From IMG/VR virus record IMGVR_UViG_3300030329_005488, positions 1 to 64,000 of that record: a stretch of DNA of 64,000 nucleotides, one strand, 5' to 3'. Below are positions 62,101 through 64,000 of this stretch, one piece after another. A model generated the notes under the pieces. That model saw nothing but the letters and a program-made list of their open reading frames with translations. It did no database searches and was not told where the DNA came from. Position 1 is the first letter of the stretch, and each line of letters starts with the position of its first letter. Both the position numbers and the translations under genes were made by a program. The DNA is from a virus.

Positions 62101-64000
62101 TGTTCTAATTTTCTCCATGGGTTGGTAGCGTAAACTGTAGATGATTTGATGGCTGGTGCCCACCATGGGACTGTTAATGTGTAACCCGGTGTTGCTTTCC
62201 TGAACATATTCGGACGGTAAGGTAGAGACCTACGAGTGAAAGCGCCAGATGTTCCCTCGTTGACACCAAATGCATTATACAATCCTAATGTAGGTACTGA
62301 GGTGAATTGTTGACCGGGTGCTGGGTCAATATCAAGCATGACCTCATTGATGATTATCTCACAGCCTCGTATATCAGCCATAGTGGCTTCAGCCAAAATG
62401 AGGTCGAATCCAGTAGCACCGTCTGCCTGTAAAGCAATTACAGTGTTGACTTGTTGGTCTGTGAGAGTAGGATATACAGTACCTGTGGGTTTCCCTGTGG
62501 CGCCGAATGACTCATTCGCATTATTACCCATAAATTGTTGAGCGAAAAGATTAGGCTGGATGACTATTTGATATGCTCCTGCCTCTAATGGGTCAGGGAA
62601 ATTCCAATGCAGCGCGTAATTAGTGCCTTTCTCAAGACGGATTCTATGACCACCTGTTGAATTGACTGTATCCGTACTTGCTATACCATATCCATCAAAC
62701 CTCATTTTCGTTTCAGTCAAGAGAGTGAAAGCACCCCCATGTATATCTGATGGTTTATGTGCCGATGTAAGAGAAGAGAACCACATTAAAGGATTAATGC
62801 CCACTCCTTTCTTGTTATTCATCAATCCGTCTGTACCGTCAGCATGGAATGTTCTACTATTATCTAAAGTAGTATATCCTTCATCTTGCTCGACACTGTC
62901 TATACTGGTAGTTGCACATCCAAATGCTGACGAGTAAATCCTTTGATAGAGAGGATGAGCAAGATGCCCCGGCATCATCGCCATAGTCGGCGTGACATAA
63001 TGGTGTCCCATTCTCGGGATAGGCATAGGTGTTAAACGGTCTGAGCGAATAACAGTAGAAGGACAAGTAGTATTACCTACACTACTCCATGTAATGGGCT
63101 TCTTATCGGGACTTTCCCCACTCACTTCAGCATGGTCTCTCAATCTTCGCGCTGCGAAGTGCCGAGTAGAACCTGCTGGGACATAGAATGATAATTTGAT
63201 AGTGTCTCCTGAAGAAGCAGAAAAGTCGGGTGGGAAAACACAACCTGTGAATGTAGAGCCACTTACGTTAGTGTAAGATACAACATGGCCATTCACAACT
63301 AAGAAGTATCTCCCGTCGGGAGTAGCGTCTTGTTTCCACACAGTGCTATCCACAGCACTGTCTGCTGTCAATACAGTCCCAGAATAAGATACGAAAGTGT
63401 GCTCGTCGTGAGTGATGACACCAAGACTACTGATATACAACGGCTCTCTTTCTGTGTAAGTATATCCCTGTCTAACTACATGGAAGTATAGAGCACGGTC
63501 ATGAGGCTCATAGGAAGTAGCAAGCGGGTTCTCATTATCCATATCTCCTACGCGCCCATCTGGGAAATTATTTGGTCTTGGGTCAATTCTTTCCCATCCC
63601 TCATTTTCCCAGAAGGGACCAGTACTGGGATTAGTATTCGTGCTATCGAAATTAGATTGAACGACGCTGTCTGGTAATGATGGTCGTTGTAGGCCTCCTG
63701 TCCCCATAGTCTCGTGCTGATACGCTTGAAGTCTGTCGAACCCAGAACGTACCAGTATATCTCCCGGAATACTATCAGCATCAGGGAGTTGAATTTTGAG
63801 ATTAGGGGAGTCCCCGCTACCAGATAAAGCCGGTGCGAGCCCTCCTACATCACGATTAGATGTGAGTTCATAATCTCTAATGACGGTACCGAAAGGTGAA
63901 CCTCCCTCTAATGTGTGTATTTGACCGGTATCGTCTATAACTTCAATCTCTTCAAACTGAGACTCCTCATTTGGTATATCTAAGGCGTTCTTTATTTCAT
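59148..64000 (-). CDS. Very large virion/tail protein, 5' end outside window
   Basis: An ATG occurs at 63707, but the frame continues open to the right edge (63998), so at least 1616 residues are encoded and the true start is outside. It is Gly/Ser/Thr/Asn-rich with many Tyr and Trp and beta-rich throughout, with no recognised domain; internal repeats are not obvious by eye. Near the N-terminal end of the visible part, IPGDILVRSGFDRLQAYQHE would be an alpha segment. Its position before baseplate and fibre genes points to a large tail or decoration protein. Confidence 0.7.
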   Translation of the reverse strand, partial: EIKNALDIPNEESQFEEIEVIDDTGQIHTLEGGSPFGTVIRDYELTSNRDVGGLAPALSGSGDSPNLKIQLPDADSIPGDILVRSGFDRLQAYQHETMGTGGLQRPSLPDSVVQSNFDSTNTNPSTGPFWENEGWERIDPRPNNFPDGRVGDMDNENPLATSYEPHDRALYFHVVRQGYTYTEREPLYISSLGVITHDEHTFVSYSGTVLTADSAVDSTVWKQDATPDGRYFLVVNGHVVSYTNVSGSTFTGCVFPPDFSASSGDTIKLSFYVPAGSTRHFAARRLRDHAEVSGESPDKKPITWSSVGNTTCPSTVIRSDRLTPMPIPRMGHHYVTPTMAMMPGHLAHPLYQRIYSSAFGCATTSIDSVEQDEGYTTLDNSRTFHADGTDGLMNNKKGVGINPLMWFSSLTSAHKPSDIHGGAFTLLTETKMRFDGYGIASTDTVNSTGGHRIRLEKGTNYALHWNFPDPLEAGAYQIVIQPNLFAQQFMGNNANESFGATGKPTGTVYPTLTDQQVNTVIALQADGATGFDLILAEATMADIRGCEIIINEVMLDIDPAPGQQFTSVPTLGLYNAFGVNEGTSGAFTRRSLPYRPNMFRKATPGYTLTVPWWAPAIKSSTVYATNPWRKLEHYLPDDYYHFCRSTLGAVGSQITLAGYPTYYIDPYIHTYSSLTPTCTFKKTTTAETSAGSSADGVIAVDNNDLFPLVGRDYWNHKLVITDSSGREHTATYTNRGYSSGTALTNTSRFTGVSGNAAFWSALSDGTTIRLSGAYGTLSPGEVYTKSDRSIATRNLPQLLAGTRDTNSLHSPDAYLCAWHYNLGRPMTYYSDSRTNIGDAAVDKSPYNHLPEHFETVHYHEFVYTMSDGPFDFRARHWSQAGGTIVDPDSFNVSYPPQARNDTQSSAKKYHFGAFWPGGSRFGAQMSTLTLWGTAAPGWGKYWDNRSIYRDTGSNGTSMGTVDSETLSDPVTGSDNISRNRGFGYRFGIRQPFNRPRWAIWSTTSLVDPYSNIHAGYKPGPFVQNDSQTTSTFIEGSSSSNSGIHSTSTATTSTSYVGVLERITNASAMVGSDLKIQQVRYSQGRRMTRPYGCAVRNFVNTDTVLRHHQGDRIAGIMSTVSKQRRNLALAISHYVIDWWGNTTGEDVRRFPLRGFGIRPAWDPEDAYRATDRTKSAQTFDDPARHKPSRAELDFFDPATAKRIGDRGDGRGVRWPTVFNEDVLQSVDTVMNPTGHVLSHHTSEPVFGKGLIRPSNSDLASDELKRGISNKLGVSSDDGLLKPEGMAGSNIERAKDTFVPANEFIQEPISRLSPRIGLDTMTVSEFNDGLSSEYVAMATEAHSLHTDRAIGRRYIMAAGIKTDTRAVADYDLTSLDFTSSFKQVMRLNMTHGLWPMGGTLILDLLNYMEPISDAGWGSSSGGSANPYQTSSHNPLASSGTRTNTTDKLLRLLVKPVRVLDHRHIEIFRDTSHALSGTAAGRYGVFTYSAPNARASSGRFVRSTNPAPDNPPYAPTYLFATSDYTTPTSSGPVIPGTEASGFSESLKQTVARIIVSSNTLQHFRADAARRQSRRSGDEDVIRNDYSVQPRFTQSVYPGSYQNTSTHTNESSHSDNQVSS

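Noticed and set aside
1-64000. Insertion sequences, integrase or attachment sites
   Set aside because: No transposase or recombinase motifs and no long terminal direct or inverted repeats were seen.

Overview
The window looks like an internal 64-kb piece of a tailed double-stranded DNA virus that infects a marine euryarchaeon. The closest published match I know is the magrovirus type, viruses inferred to infect Marine Group II / Poseidoniales. This assignment is inference. It rests on an archaeal-type replication set (family B DNA polymerase, RFC small-subunit-like clamp loader, clamp-sized protein, RecA/RadA-like ATPase, fused archaeal primase, XPF-type nuclease, Cas4-like nuclease), a group II chaperonin, archaeal TATA-box promoters, and long tail/fibre genes. 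No terminase large subunit, portal, major capsid protein or rRNA is visible, and both window ends cut through open genes, so part of the genome lies outside.

Layout. (1) From 14.04 kb leftwards to the window edge, a minus-strand block encodes a 1587-residue protein with DnaJ-like zinc motifs, two small membrane proteins, a Ras/Arf-like GTPase, Met/Gly/Gln-rich and basic disordered proteins, and a helix-turn-helix protein with Cys motifs. One small plus-strand gene interrupts it. (2) 14.04-14.61 kb is a divergent control region with six copies of an 8-bp element, palindromes and a strong TATA promoter. It is the best candidate for an origin or master switch. (3) 14.6-50.97 kb is a plus-strand block. 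It begins with one strongly promoted gene and a structured spacer. Next come many tightly overlapping small genes (ArdA-like anti-restriction protein, paralogous small proteins, zinc-knuckle microproteins), two SF2 helicases and a DUF932-like protein. From 36.2 kb follows the replication module under a second copy of the same promoter, ending with a chaperonin. (4) From the right edge back to 50.93 kb, a minus-strand block encodes a very large virion protein, a baseplate-like protein, a long tail fibre and a chain of microproteins.

Genes are packed as overlapping units (ATGA, GTGA, TGATG junctions), which implies translational coupling. The control region would drive the left block and the early plus-strand genes divergently, with the replication module switched on by the duplicated promoter at 36.15 kb. 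Two unusual patterns cross modules. One is a short peptide motif of the form (G/S)xPMD(L/I)A(W/F)xxLK, shared by five otherwise unrelated proteins in both minus-strand arms. The other is a pair of small proteins with two PCNA-binding (PIP-box) motifs each, placed next to the polymerase. Both deserve follow-up.
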